From assembly GCA_963582065.1 (NCBI GenBank), contig CAUZRQ010000009.1, forward strand, positions 1-64,000: a stretch of DNA of 64,000 nt, given 5' to 3'. This document shows, piece by piece, positions 19,876 through 28,485 of this stretch. A program made the translations under genes and the position numbers. This DNA comes from UBA8437 sp963582065 (lineage in GTDB: Bacteria > Planctomycetota > Planctomycetia > Planctomycetales > Planctomycetaceae). The first letter of the stretch is position 1. Each line of letters starts with the position of its first letter. Under the pieces are notes generated by a model that was given only the letters and a program-made list of their open reading frames with translations, did no database searches and had not been told where the DNA came from.

Positions 19876-20949
19876 TCAGCCCTGCTGCTTTTCTTCGGGC
19901 TGCTTTTCTTCGGGCTTCTTCTTCTCGGGCTTGGGCTTCGGAGCCTTCAGTTCCCAGGTCACCAGCCGGTGATGCCCGACGGCGTAGACCGTGTCGTGCA
20001 GTTCGTTGACGACGAACTGGTGCACGTGCATGGGCGCCTTCTCCTGCTTGATCAACTTCCCGCTCTTGGTGTCGTAGACCGAGATGAAGCCGTTGTGGTC
20101 TCCGCCGGCGACGATGAACCACGCACCGTCCGGCGAAAACACGATCTGCTCGACCAGGCCCTTGTACTTACCATCCTCGAGCTGGTGCAGCTTCTTGCCC
20201 GCCTGCCACTCGAAGACCTCGATCCGCGAGGGACCGCCGAGGTGGTCAATGTTGCCGATCTTGCCGATGCCGCCGACAGCCAGCAGCTTGCCGTCGTGGC
20301 TGAAGGTGACGCTGCGAATCCCGCCGATCGAGTGCCGCCGCTGGCGGGGATCCCAGGTGTACATCACCGGGGACTCGAGCGTCTTCAACTTCTTGCCGGT
20401 GGCCACGTCCCACACCACGATGTGGCCCACCTTGTCGGCGGTCGCCAGCCACTTGCCGTCGTAGGAGAACGACACGGCGTAGAGCATCGAGGGGAAGTTG
20501 TTCGGCGTCATCGGCTTGTGCTCTTTGAGCGTCGCCTTCAACTTGCCGGTGGCCACGTCCCAGACCTTGACGTCCATGTCGTCCGACACGCTGGCAACCA
20601 GCTTGCCGTCCGGGCTGGCGGCCACGCGGCGGATCCGTTTCTTGTGGGCGTCGGCGACGATCCGGATCTGCTTGCGGGTCTCGGTGTCCCACCACACCAG
20701 CCGGCGGTCGTAGCTGCCGCTGACGACCGTCTTGCCGGCCAGGGCCACCGTGGTCACGTAACTGCGATGCCCCTCGCCCTCGAACGCCTTCGACTCGGGC
20801 TTTTCGGCACTGAAGTCGTACTCGTAGACCTTGAAGTCGGAACTGCCGTAGTAGATCCGGTCGGATTCGGGAACCCGGTCGATCCCGAAGGCGATGCCCT
20901 GGGATCCGACGTTCTTGGCGAGCTTCAGTTGCTTGGGATCGGCGGCCAT
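19876..20949 (-). CDS. WD40-repeat protein downstream of DUF1501
   Basis: 357 residues from ATG 20949. At least six WD40-like blades are visible, with recognisable units such as TVVSGSYDRRLVWWDTET, LVASVSDDMDVKVWDVATG, WLATADKVGHIVVWDVATG and DGAWFIVAGGDHNGFISVYD. The C-terminus is a short Lys/Pro/Glu-rich tail. There is no signal peptide, although its upstream neighbours encode exported proteins. In planctomycetes WD40 proteins of this size are commonly found beside DUF1501 and DUF1549 genes; the shared role is not established. It is 52 bases from the DUF1501 gene and probably cotranscribed. Confidence 0.88.
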   Translation of the reverse strand: MAADPKQLKLAKNVGSQGIAFGIDRVPESDRIYYGSSDFKVYEYDFSAEKPESKAFEGEGHRSYVTTVALAGKTVVSGSYDRRLVWWDTETRKQIRIVADAHKKRIRRVAASPDGKLVASVSDDMDVKVWDVATGKLKATLKEHKPMTPNNFPSMLYAVSFSYDGKWLATADKVGHIVVWDVATGKKLKTLESPVMYTWDPRQRRHSIGGIRSVTFSHDGKLLAVGGIGKIGNIDHLGGPSRIEVFEWQAGKKLHQLEDGKYKGLVEQIVFSPDGAWFIVAGGDHNGFISVYDTKSGKLIKQEKAPMHVHQFVVNELHDTVYAVGHHRLVTWELKAPKPKPEKKKPEEKQPEEKQQG

Positions 20950-21001
20950 GTCGAACGGCTTTCGGTTGGATGAGTGTCGCGTGTCGTGAATCGGCCGCGG
21001 C

Positions 21002-22318
21002 TCAGGCGAGAACCTCGTCGATCGGCTTCGCTCCGAAGTCGGAAATCGGCAGCGGACGGGCGCCGATGAAGTACTCCTTCTCGTGGTCGATGCCCAGCGC
21101 CTTGAAGATCGTGGCGAACAACTGTCCGGCCCCGATCTTGCCCTCGGCCACGGTCTGACCATCGGCGTCGGTCTTGCCGTAGACCGATCCGCCCTTGATG
21201 CCGCAGCCCGAAAGACTGGTGCTCCAGGCGTTGGCGAAGTGATCGCGTCCGAGGCTGGGGTTGATCTTCGGTGTTCGGCCGAACTCGGCCAGGGTGATCA
21301 CCAGGGTCTTCTCCAGCAGTCCGCGTTCCTCGAGGTCGTCGAGCAGGACCGACATCGAGTGATCGAGATCGGCGCACAGCTCCTGGTGCGTTTCGAAGTT
21401 CTGGCCATGGCTGTCCCACCACGCGCGGGCGACCTTGACGAAGGGAACACCGGCCTCGATCAGCCGCCTGGCAACCAGGCACTGCTGGGAGAACTGGGTC
21501 GGACCGTACTTCTCCCGCACCGCGGTCGGTTCGTCTTCGATGTTGAACAACTTCTCGCTGGCCATGATTCCGCGGACCCGCTGGTAGGCACTGGTGTGAC
21601 TGCCCAGCACGTTGTTGCGGCTCTGGCGGCCCCGGGTGAAACGGCGGGCCAGCAGATCGCGGAGATCGGCGCGTTCCCTGTGATCAATTTCGCTGACCGC
21701 CTCGAGACGCCGGATGTTGGGCGGGATCATGCTGTCGGAAAGGAACATCGGGGCGAAACGGGCTCCGAGGAACCCCGAGGTGCCCTTCCGGCGGCCCTCG
21801 GTCGAGGTGTAGAAGCTGACGTAGTCGGGCACCTGGCTGTCGGCTCGACCCAGTTCGCGAGCGATGATCGCACCCAGGTCGGGGTACTGCAGGCCCTGCT
21901 CCTTGCGACGCCCCGTCTCCATCAGGGCCGCCCCGCCACCGTGGTCACCGATACCGGTGCTCAGGCTGCGGATGATCGCCGTGTTCTGCATCCGCTGAGA
22001 CATCTTCGGCAACAGCTCGCTGATCTCGACTCCGGGTACGTTTGTCGAAATCGGCATGAACGGGCCGCCGGTCGGACGACCCGGCTTCGGATCCCATGTC
22101 TCGAGCTGACTCGCGCCACCGGCCAGCCACAGCAGGATCACGTGCTTCTGCTGCTTCTTGATCTCGGCGGCGATTACCGGGTTCTTCAGCACGTCGAGCA
22201 CCGTCATGTCCTCGGCAAATCCCCCCACAGCAGCTCCGGCAGCCGCCGCGCCGAGGAACCCTCGCCGAGTCACTCCAGTGGACAAGTTACGAATCGAATC
22301 GCTTTTCGACCGTGTCAT
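21002..22318 (-). CDS. DUF1501 protein with Tat signal
   Basis: 438 residues. The start ATG at 22318 has AAGGAG 8 bases upstream. The N-terminus has a twin-arginine signal (GVTRRGFLGAAAAGAAVGGF), so it is exported folded. The body belongs to the DUF1501 family, related to the alkaline phosphatase/sulfatase fold: VILLWLAGGASQLETWDPKP, IIRSLSTGIGDHGGGAALMETG and TLVITLAEFGRTPKINPS with RDHFANAWS near the C-terminus. DUF1501 proteins are expanded in planctomycetes and usually lie next to a DUF1549/DUF1553 gene, as here (75 bases upstream). Function is unknown. Confidence 0.92.
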   Translation of the reverse strand: MTRSKSDSIRNLSTGVTRRGFLGAAAAGAAVGGFAEDMTVLDVLKNPVIAAEIKKQQKHVILLWLAGGASQLETWDPKPGRPTGGPFMPISTNVPGVEISELLPKMSQRMQNTAIIRSLSTGIGDHGGGAALMETGRRKEQGLQYPDLGAIIARELGRADSQVPDYVSFYTSTEGRRKGTSGFLGARFAPMFLSDSMIPPNIRRLEAVSEIDHRERADLRDLLARRFTRGRQSRNNVLGSHTSAYQRVRGIMASEKLFNIEDEPTAVREKYGPTQFSQQCLVARRLIEAGVPFVKVARAWWDSHGQNFETHQELCADLDHSMSVLLDDLEERGLLEKTLVITLAEFGRTPKINPSLGRDHFANAWSTSLSGCGIKGGSVYGKTDADGQTVAEGKIGAGQLFATIFKALGIDHEKEYFIGARPLPISDFGAKPIDEVLA

Positions 22319-22392
22319 TCCAACCACTCCTTTTTGCCGACGGGACCGACGGTGATGCCGACGGGACCGGGGCTGTGGGGTATCGTCGGTTA

Positions 22393-24036
22393 TCAGTAGT
22401 TGAACCGCAACTCGGGGCTTGTCAGCAGCGCCCAGACCATCTGCTGGATCGCCGCCACCTGTCCGTCTTTCTTTCTTTTCGTCAAAAATGCCTCGAACAC
22501 CGCAATCTCGTCTGCATCCGGTGCCCTCGACAACATCGACTCGAACGCACGCACGATCAACTGGCGGCGATCGGTGATCGACTTCAGCGACCCGACCAGC
22601 CGATCGGCCGAGTCGCGAAGCAGGTTGTTCTGGATCCGGTCGTTGTTGGAGAACAGCAGTGCCTCGTCGACGCTGACTTGGAAGTTGTCACTGGGCAACT
22701 CGATCTGCCCGGCCAAGTCACTCGACTCGTTCTCCAGACTCTCCCGACGCCCGGCCCATTCGGCCGTCGTCACCTGCGTGGTGATCTGGTCCGGATTCGA
22801 CGCCGCTACCAGCAACGACAACGAATACTGCCGCGGGGTCAGCAGCCGGACGCTGGCCACCGCGAACGTTTCCGGCGGCGGAACCTCGCCCTGGCCGCTG
22901 AATCGGCTCGAGATCGCATACGCGTCGCTGAGCACGATGCCACGGATGAGCCGCTTGAGGTCGTAGCCGTTGGACGCAAGGTCGCGGGCGAGCCAGTCGA
23001 GCAGTTCGGGGTGCGAGGGGTCGTTGGCCGAGTGCATCTGGTCGGGCGGATCGACGATGCCCCGGCCCATCAGCCGCAGCCAGATCCGGTTGACGATCGC
23101 CCGGGAAAAGAACCGCCGGTCGTTGGCCTGCAGTGCCACCTCGACCAGCTTCTGGCGAGGACTGAATCCGGGGACCTTGGCCGGCGGGGCCTTGGCGTCC
23201 TTGATCTGCCGCTTGACCTCGGCGTCCTCGGCCTGGCGCTGCTTGGCCGTTTTCTCGACCTTGGGTTCGGCCACTTCGGTCCCGGTCAGGAACATGAACC
23301 GGGCCTGCTTCTCCTTGCCGGCAGTCGTCTTGAACTTGATCGACCCACTGTACTTCTCGGCCAACGTGTTCTTCTTGGTCATGTAGGTGCGGGTGAAGAA
23401 CGACGCCATGCCGTAGAAATGGTCCTGCTTCCAGTCGTCGACCAGGGGATGATCGTGGCACTTGGCACAACTGACATTGACGCCGAAGAAGAGCACGCTG
23501 GTGTCGACGGTCAGGTCGTCCAGGCTGCCGGCCCGGGCCTTCAGGAACGCCAACGCCGGCTTCTCGGACGCGTTCCCCTCCCGACCGACCATCATCTGGC
23601 GGAACAACTCGTCCCACGACCGGTTCTCCCGGGCCGCGGCGAGCAGGTACTTGCGGAACTCACCGTCGTTCTTCTTCGTCGCCAGCAACAACAGGTCCAA
23701 CTCGTTGCGGTGGTGGTAGGCGAAATCAGGACTGGCCAGCAGGCGATCGGCCAACTGGGTCCACCTCAGCGGCGAGGTCGATTCGACGAACCCTCGCATC
23801 TCGCCCAGGGTCGGAATTCGACCGGCCAAATCGAGCGTCATCCGACGGACCAACCCGGCACGCGACAGCAACGGAGCCGGCTTCACCCCGGCTTCGACCC
23901 ACCCCGCACGAAGGTAATGATCGATCGCGACGTTGATCGGCCGATCGGCCGGCAACAGGTCGGCCGCCGTGGCGGACAGCGACAAGTTGACCAACAGCAA
24001 CCAGCCCAGGAACCAGGTGGATCTCATAAGAACCAT
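22393..24036 (-). CDS. DUF1549/DUF1553 protein with CxxCH motif
   Basis: About 547 residues. The start at ATG 24036 (or 24027) gives a signal peptide (TWFLGWLLLVNLSLSATAA), so it is exported. DUF1549 comes first: INVAIDHYLRAGWVEAGVKP, RRMTLDLAGRIPT, then FFGVNVSCAKCHDHPLVDDW, a CxxCH haem-c-like motif. DUF1553 follows with ANDRRFFSRAIVNRIW, GRGIVDPPDQMH, LLDWLARDLASNGYDLK and SVRLLTPRQYS. The protein is shorter than many relatives that also carry an N-terminal PSD1 cytochrome domain. It pairs with the DUF1501 gene downstream. Whether haem is bound, and its role, are unknown. Confidence 0.9.
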   Translation of the reverse strand: MVLMRSTWFLGWLLLVNLSLSATAADLLPADRPINVAIDHYLRAGWVEAGVKPAPLLSRAGLVRRMTLDLAGRIPTLGEMRGFVESTSPLRWTQLADRLLASPDFAYHHRNELDLLLLATKKNDGEFRKYLLAAARENRSWDELFRQMMVGREGNASEKPALAFLKARAGSLDDLTVDTSVLFFGVNVSCAKCHDHPLVDDWKQDHFYGMASFFTRTYMTKKNTLAEKYSGSIKFKTTAGKEKQARFMFLTGTEVAEPKVEKTAKQRQAEDAEVKRQIKDAKAPPAKVPGFSPRQKLVEVALQANDRRFFSRAIVNRIWLRLMGRGIVDPPDQMHSANDPSHPELLDWLARDLASNGYDLKRLIRGIVLSDAYAISSRFSGQGEVPPPETFAVASVRLLTPRQYSLSLLVAASNPDQITTQVTTAEWAGRRESLENESSDLAGQIELPSDNFQVSVDEALLFSNNDRIQNNLLRDSADRLVGSLKSITDRRQLIVRAFESMLSRAPDADEIAVFEAFLTKRKKDGQVAAIQQMVWALLTSPELRFNY

Positions 24037-24207
24037 AGTGGCGAGGGAAACAGTCAGGGAGACGATACCGGGACGGCACGTCGGTGGGAACGGCCGCAAA
24101 CCGACCGTCGGTCCACCCATTTTACCGCGTGGGGTGACCACCAACAACGGCAAGACAATCCCCACGTCCTCCGAAATCGACCAGTTGACGATCGGTCGAT
24201 TTTCGCC

Positions 24208-24789
24208 CTAGCGCCGCCGTTCGGCCGGGGGCGCCGGTGGAACCGCCGATTGCCGCACCTTGGTCTGCTTGTCCCATCGCGAAACCGACCAGACCGAATG
24301 GCTGCCCATCACCCCCTTGGCCACGTCCACGAAAACCCCCCGCAACCTCTCCGGCGTGACCTGCCGGTTCTGGACAACCCGCTGCATCAGGAATCGTCGG
24401 TTCCGTCGGTCGTAGGCAAAGAACTTCCCGTTCCCCAACCGATCGTTCTCGGCCAGCATTCTCAGCAACGCTGCCGCGGGCACCTTGGCCGCCTTGGTCG
24501 GCATCTCCTCCAACCACGCCATCACCCAGATCGTGCCGCCATCCTGGCTGATCACGGCCGACATGGCGAAGTCCCATTCCTGGCCACCTTGTTGCGAATG
24601 GAACTCGAAGTCGAACCGCGTTCCGGCCGCCCGCGGCTTGACTCCCAGGGATCGCAGCATACGACCCAGTCTCTCGGTGTCGATCGCCCCGGTGGCGGTC
24701 GACGTGTCGGCCGCATCGGACCAATCGACCGCCCAGGCGGACAGCACGAACAGGACCCCCGCCACACCGATCGTTACGCGAGTCGTCAT
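24208..24789 (-). CDS. Small exported protein, YbjN/chaperone-like core
   Basis: 193 residues from ATG 24789. The N-terminus is a signal peptide (TIGVAGVLFVLSAWAVDWSDAA). The mature part has an alternating strand/helix pattern (TRFDFEFHSQQGGQEWDFAM, then GGTIWVMAWLEEMP and LLRMLAENDRLGNGKFFAYD) that recalls YbjN or type III chaperone-like folds. This is a resemblance by eye, not a firm assignment. The C-terminus is short, Pro/Ala/Arg-rich. It lies between the DUF1549 gene and a NUDIX gene on the same strand. Confidence 0.7.
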   Translation of the reverse strand: MTTRVTIGVAGVLFVLSAWAVDWSDAADTSTATGAIDTERLGRMLRSLGVKPRAAGTRFDFEFHSQQGGQEWDFAMSAVISQDGGTIWVMAWLEEMPTKAAKVPAAALLRMLAENDRLGNGKFFAYDRRNRRFLMQRVVQNRQVTPERLRGVFVDVAKGVMGSHSVWSVSRWDKQTKVRQSAVPPAPPAERRR

Positions 24790-24826
24790 CGTCCGCACTC
24801 CCTTGCCGACGCCGCCGTTGATTCTC

Positions 24827-25450
24827 CTATCCGCTCCCCGAATCCGATTCACCCAGCAGGTGATCCAGGCAAATCTGCGACCAGGTCTCAAACGACTCGC
24901 GATTGCCGACCAGCTCGCCGGGAGCGGCAAAGCCTGTTTCGATTATCGACTCTTCGCGAGGACGAACTTTGGGCTCATCCAGTTCGAAGACGTGCACCAC
25001 GCCGAGGTGCACCCTGCCCACTTCGGTCAGGTCGTCGTTGATCAGCCCCACGCACCGCTCGGTGTACCCGGTTTCCAGGAACACCTCCTCGGCGATCTCA
25101 CGCCGCATCCCTTCCTCGTACGGAGACCCCTCAGCCTCGGTGTCCTCCGCGGAGATATGACCGCCGATGCCGATCGACCGCTTGCTGTGCAGCCGCCCCT
25201 CCCCCTGCTCGGTCCCCCGCCGGTAATGGAACACCCGACCCTCGTGCCGGAACACGCAGTAGGGAATCAACTGCTTCAGGCTCGGGTCCTCCTCCACCGA
25301 GTCCCTCGGCCGGAAGCTCATCTGTGCCGGATCGAGCAACCGATCGAAGTAGTCATCGATGTCGGGGCAGAACCCCTGGAAATGCCCGATCTCGTGAAAC
25401 AGGCTCGTCGGCACCACCAACACGTGTTCGACCGGATAGTCGCTCGTCAT
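24827..25450 (-). CDS. NUDIX hydrolase-like protein
   Basis: About 207 residues from ATG 25450, which has GGAG 9 bases upstream; ATGs at 25465-25456 are alternatives. The NUDIX box is recognisable: GIGGHISAEDTEAEGSPYEE then MRREIAEEVFLETGY, with the REIAEEV core and the preceding Gly/Glu. Before it lies a strand-rich N-terminal part (YPVEHVLVVPTSLFHEIGHF). NUDIX enzymes hydrolyse nucleoside diphosphates linked to another group; the substrate here is unknown. Some planctomycete relatives are annotated as phosphoesterases. It is followed on the same strand by the 24208 gene and preceded by trpC. Confidence 0.78.
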   Translation of the reverse strand: MTSDYPVEHVLVVPTSLFHEIGHFQGFCPDIDDYFDRLLDPAQMSFRPRDSVEEDPSLKQLIPYCVFRHEGRVFHYRRGTEQGEGRLHSKRSIGIGGHISAEDTEAEGSPYEEGMRREIAEEVFLETGYTERCVGLINDDLTEVGRVHLGVVHVFELDEPKVRPREESIIETGFAAPGELVGNRESFETWSQICLDHLLGESDSGSG

Positions 25451-25481
25451 CCTCATCATCTCCACTCGGTGGCCGCCGGGC

Positions 25482-26273
25482 TCAACGCCGCGGCACGCCG
25501 ACCAGTTCGGTTGTCTTCTCCAGGACCGACTCGGCCCGCATCAGGGTCTCGCCGACCAGGATCGCGCTCACGCCGCCCCCGGCCAGGTATTCGACATCGG
25601 CCCGGCTGCGGATCCCGCTTTCGGCCACCAGCAACGTCGATTCGGGCACGCCCGCCCCCACCCGCAACGTGTGGCCGAGATCGGTTTCGAACGTCTTCAG
25701 GTCACGGTTGTTGACACCCAGCAACGGGGGATCGAGATCGAGTGCGCGGCCGAGGTTCTCCGGCTCGTAGATCTCCAGCAAGACATCGAGTCCCAGTTCA
25801 TCGGCGGCAAAATACAGTTCCCGCAGTTCGCTGTCTCCCAGGCATTCGGCGATCAACAGCACCGCGTCGGCACCTGCCACGCGGGCTTCGAGCAACTGGT
25901 AGCGATCCAGCAGAAAGTCCTTCCTGAGCACCGGCCGGTCGACGTGTTTCCGGACCGCCGCCAGGTGCTCGAGTCTCCCCTGGAAAAATGGCTCGTCGGT
26001 CAGGCAACTCAGGCAGGTCGCCCCCGCCTGCTGATACGTTCCGGCCAGGTCGACCGGATCGAAGTCCTCGCGGATCAACCCCGCCGACGGCGACGCCTTC
26101 TTGATCTCGGCGATCAGCGCCACGTCCTGGGCCGCCCGGATCGCATCTACGAAACCACGCGGCGGTGGCGAATCGGCCAGTCTCGCCTCGAGTTCAACCG
26201 CCGGACACTCGGCCTTCCGCGAGGCGATCTCCTCTCGCTTCCGCTCGACAATCGTATCCAGGATGGTCGTCAC
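25482..26273 (-). CDS. trpC: Indole-3-glycerol phosphate synthase
   Basis: Closes the ring of CdRP to indole-3-glycerol phosphate in tryptophan synthesis. The TIM-barrel hallmarks are all present over 263 residues: ILDTIVERKREEI, LIAEIKKASPSAGLI (catalytic lysine), CLSCLTDEPFFQG, PVLRKDFLLDRYQLLEA, GADAVLLIAECL, LLGVNNRDLKTFETD, and LLVAESGIRSRADV then ILVGETLM. The start is a GTG at 26273. No other trp genes are in the window apart from the shared-type amidotransferase at 9432. Confidence 0.95.
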   Translation of the reverse strand: MTTILDTIVERKREEIASRKAECPAVELEARLADSPPPRGFVDAIRAAQDVALIAEIKKASPSAGLIREDFDPVDLAGTYQQAGATCLSCLTDEPFFQGRLEHLAAVRKHVDRPVLRKDFLLDRYQLLEARVAGADAVLLIAECLGDSELRELYFAADELGLDVLLEIYEPENLGRALDLDPPLLGVNNRDLKTFETDLGHTLRVGAGVPESTLLVAESGIRSRADVEYLAGGGVSAILVGETLMRAESVLEKTTELVGVPRR

Positions 26274-26310
26274 GCGGCCGATGATAGCAGCCCGTCTTCA
26301 TCGCGGCATC

Positions 26311-26340
26311 TTCAGGTCCGGCACCTCGATCCCGTACAAT
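26311..26340 (+). promoter_or_regulatory. Possible sigma70-type promoter before the CPBP gene
   Basis: TACAAT at 26335-26340 with TTCAGG at 26311-26316, spacer 18. The -10 ends only 8 bases before the ATG at 26349, so a transcript from here would be almost leaderless. Prediction by eye. Confidence 0.3.
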
Positions 26341-26348
26341 CTCTCGTC

Positions 26349-27140
26349 ATGTCGTCCCAGGTGCATCTCGTCCTCACCGTGTTGTTGATGCTGGGCAGCC
26401 TGGCCACCTGCAGCGTGCTGGCGTGGCGGGTGCTCAAGAGTCCGCCGTTGCCCGGTGCCGACAAGCGACGGCCCGCGACCTGGCCCGACTGGCTATTGCC
26501 GGCCGCCATATTCTGCTGGCTGGTGGTGTCGATCTCGTTCTCCCGCAGTTTGCCCGAAGCCGGTGCAGACACCGAGGCGATCCGCAACACGTTGACCTAC
26601 AACACGGTGATCCACGCCGTCCTGTTCCTGCTGCTGGCGGGACTGGTCGAACTGGCCCGCTGGAGATCTCCGGACCCCGAACCCGCCCCGCCGCCGATCC
26701 GCCGGCAACTGCTCTACGGGCTCGTCGGCTTCCTCGCCTGCCTGTTGCCGACATTGATCGTCTTCAACCTGACGGAGCCCTACCGCACCGATGCGGACAT
26801 GCACCCGATGCTGCAGCTGATCGAACAGGATCCGTCCGGTCAACTTCTGCTGGCCGTGACCATCAGCGCGGTGCTCGTGGTGCCGTGGGTCGAAGAAATG
26901 GCGTTTCGGGTGATCATGCAGAGGTCGTTGCTGCGGATCTTCTCACCGTCGTTGTCGATCCTGCTGACCGCGGCCGCCTTCTGCAGCATTCACCCATCGT
27001 GGCAGGACGCCGTCGGCCTGCTGCCGTTGGCCATCGTGCTGGGCGTGACCTACCACCGCACGGGCAGCTACCTGGCCGTCGTCCTGATCCACATGCTCTT
27101 CAACGCGGTCAACATCCTGTCGATGATGGTCGAGCCGTGA
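26349..27140 (+). CDS. CPBP-family intramembrane metalloprotease (CAAX-protease-like)
   Basis: 263 residues with about seven hydrophobic segments (for example VLTVLLMLGSLATCSVLAW near the start and LLPAAIFCWLVVSISFS). The ABI/CPBP signature is intact: EEMAFRVIMQRSLL (EExxxR), CSIHPSW (second motif His) and HMLFNAVNIL near the C-terminus (third motif). Members process prenylated or bacteriocin-type peptides or act in membrane quality control; the substrate is unknown. It is divergent from trpC and is followed by tyrS about 100 bases downstream. Confidence 0.88.
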   Translation: MSSQVHLVLTVLLMLGSLATCSVLAWRVLKSPPLPGADKRRPATWPDWLLPAAIFCWLVVSISFSRSLPEAGADTEAIRNTLTYNTVIHAVLFLLLAGLVELARWRSPDPEPAPPPIRRQLLYGLVGFLACLLPTLIVFNLTEPYRTDADMHPMLQLIEQDPSGQLLLAVTISAVLVVPWVEEMAFRVIMQRSLLRIFSPSLSILLTAAAFCSIHPSWQDAVGLLPLAIVLGVTYHRTGSYLAVVLIHMLFNAVNILSMMVEP

Positions 27141-27238
27141 TCGGAGTGCGGCCGGGGCCGAACCAGCACTTTCCCCCCGTCGAATCGGTTGGTAGTTTTG
27201 GGAGCCACACGACTCCCGTCCGCCGCGAATTCTCCCCG

Positions 27239-28462
27239 ATGCCGTTCCCCCCCGTCGACGAACAACTGGCCGTGATCCGCCGGGGCACCGAGCAGATCGT
27301 GCCCGAGCCGGAACTGGTCGAGAAGCTCGAAAAGAGCCTCGCCACCGACACGCCGCTGAGGGTCAAGTACGGCATCGACCCCACCGGCATCGACCTGCAC
27401 CTGGGCCACACGGTGCCGATGAGAAAAATGCGGCAGTTCCAGGCCCTGGGCCACCAGGCGGTGATCATCATCGGCAATTACACGGCCCTGGTCGGGGATC
27501 CCAGCGGTCGAGACGAGACACGGGCGAGGTTGACGGCCGAACAGGTCGAAGCCAACGCGGCCGATTACCTGGCCCAACTCGGCAAGGTCATCGATCTCGA
27601 CGCCGCCGAGGTGGTCCCCAACGGCAAATGGTTCGCCCCGATGACGTTCCAGGAAGTGCTCGAACTGACCAGCAAGGTGACCGTCGCCCAGTTGCTGACC
27701 CGCGACGACTTCTCGAAACGCCACAAGGCCGAGTCCCCCATCTATCTCCACGAGTGTCTCTACCCGATCATGCAGGCGTGGGACTCGGTCAAGATCTCCG
27801 CCGACATCGAACTGGGCGGTTCCGAGCAGCTCTACAGCTTCATGCTGGCCCGTGACCTGCAGAAGGACGCCGGACAGCCGGGACAGGTCGGCGTGATGTC
27901 GCCCATACTCGTCGGCCTCGACGGCCATCGCCGGATGGGCAAGAGCCTGGACAACTACATCGCGATCGCCGATTCACCGTTCGAGATGATCAAGAAGTTC
28001 ATGCAGGTGCCCGACAACTGCATGAAGATGTACTTCGACCTGCTGACCGACGTGCCCGAGGAGGAGGTCGAATCACTGCTGGGCGGACACGCCAAGCAGT
28101 GCAAGCAGCGGCTGGCGGCGGCGGTCATCGCCGAGTACTACTCGGCCGAGGACGCGACCGAGGCGATCGAACGATGGGAGCGTGAGATCGGTGGGGGGGG
28201 ACGGCCGAAGGAGATCCCCGAGGTGGTCGTCTCAACCGCCGACCTCCAGGACGGTCAACTGCCGGCCGCTCAACTGCTGAAACTCACCAACCTCTGCGAC
28301 TCCACCAGCGAAGCCCGCCGGGCGATCTCGCAGGGGGGAGCCTACTTCGGTGAGGACAAGCAACGGTTCGACAGCCACGACACGCCCGTCGAAGTCACCG
28401 ACGGCCTGATGCTGTGGGTCGGCAAGAAGCGATTCTGCCGCGTGAGCATCCAGGACAACTGA
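27239..28462 (+). CDS. tyrS: Tyrosyl-tRNA synthetase
   Basis: Charges tRNA-Tyr. Class I synthetase with GIDPTGIDLHLGHTV (HIGH-type motif), IIGNYTALVGDPSGRDETR, YIYL-type region in PIYLHECLYPIMQAWDSV, ELGGSEQLYSFML, and the KMSKS loop as HRRMGKSLDN. A C-terminal S4-like RNA-binding segment follows (PAAQLLKLTNLC, SEARRAISQGGAYF). 407 residues, typical for the longer bacterial TyrS group. The start is ATG 27239; the frame is open further upstream but overlaps the CPBP gene. Confidence 0.95.
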   Translation: MPFPPVDEQLAVIRRGTEQIVPEPELVEKLEKSLATDTPLRVKYGIDPTGIDLHLGHTVPMRKMRQFQALGHQAVIIIGNYTALVGDPSGRDETRARLTAEQVEANAADYLAQLGKVIDLDAAEVVPNGKWFAPMTFQEVLELTSKVTVAQLLTRDDFSKRHKAESPIYLHECLYPIMQAWDSVKISADIELGGSEQLYSFMLARDLQKDAGQPGQVGVMSPILVGLDGHRRMGKSLDNYIAIADSPFEMIKKFMQVPDNCMKMYFDLLTDVPEEEVESLLGGHAKQCKQRLAAAVIAEYYSAEDATEAIERWEREIGGGGRPKEIPEVVVSTADLQDGQLPAAQLLKLTNLCDSTSEARRAISQGGAYFGEDKQRFDSHDTPVEVTDGLMLWVGKKRFCRVSIQDN

Positions 28463-28485
28463 CCCCCCAGGAAAGAGACGCCACC

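Noticed and set aside
22312..25041. Long open frames antisense or out of phase to real genes (22312-25041 plus, 9619-11367 minus, 34661-36604 minus, 46823-48775 plus, 61731-63974 plus)
   Set aside because: They overlap clearly recognised genes (DUF1549, moeA, NHL protein, thrS, formate dehydrogenase) and have no family motifs; such frames arise from the high GC content.
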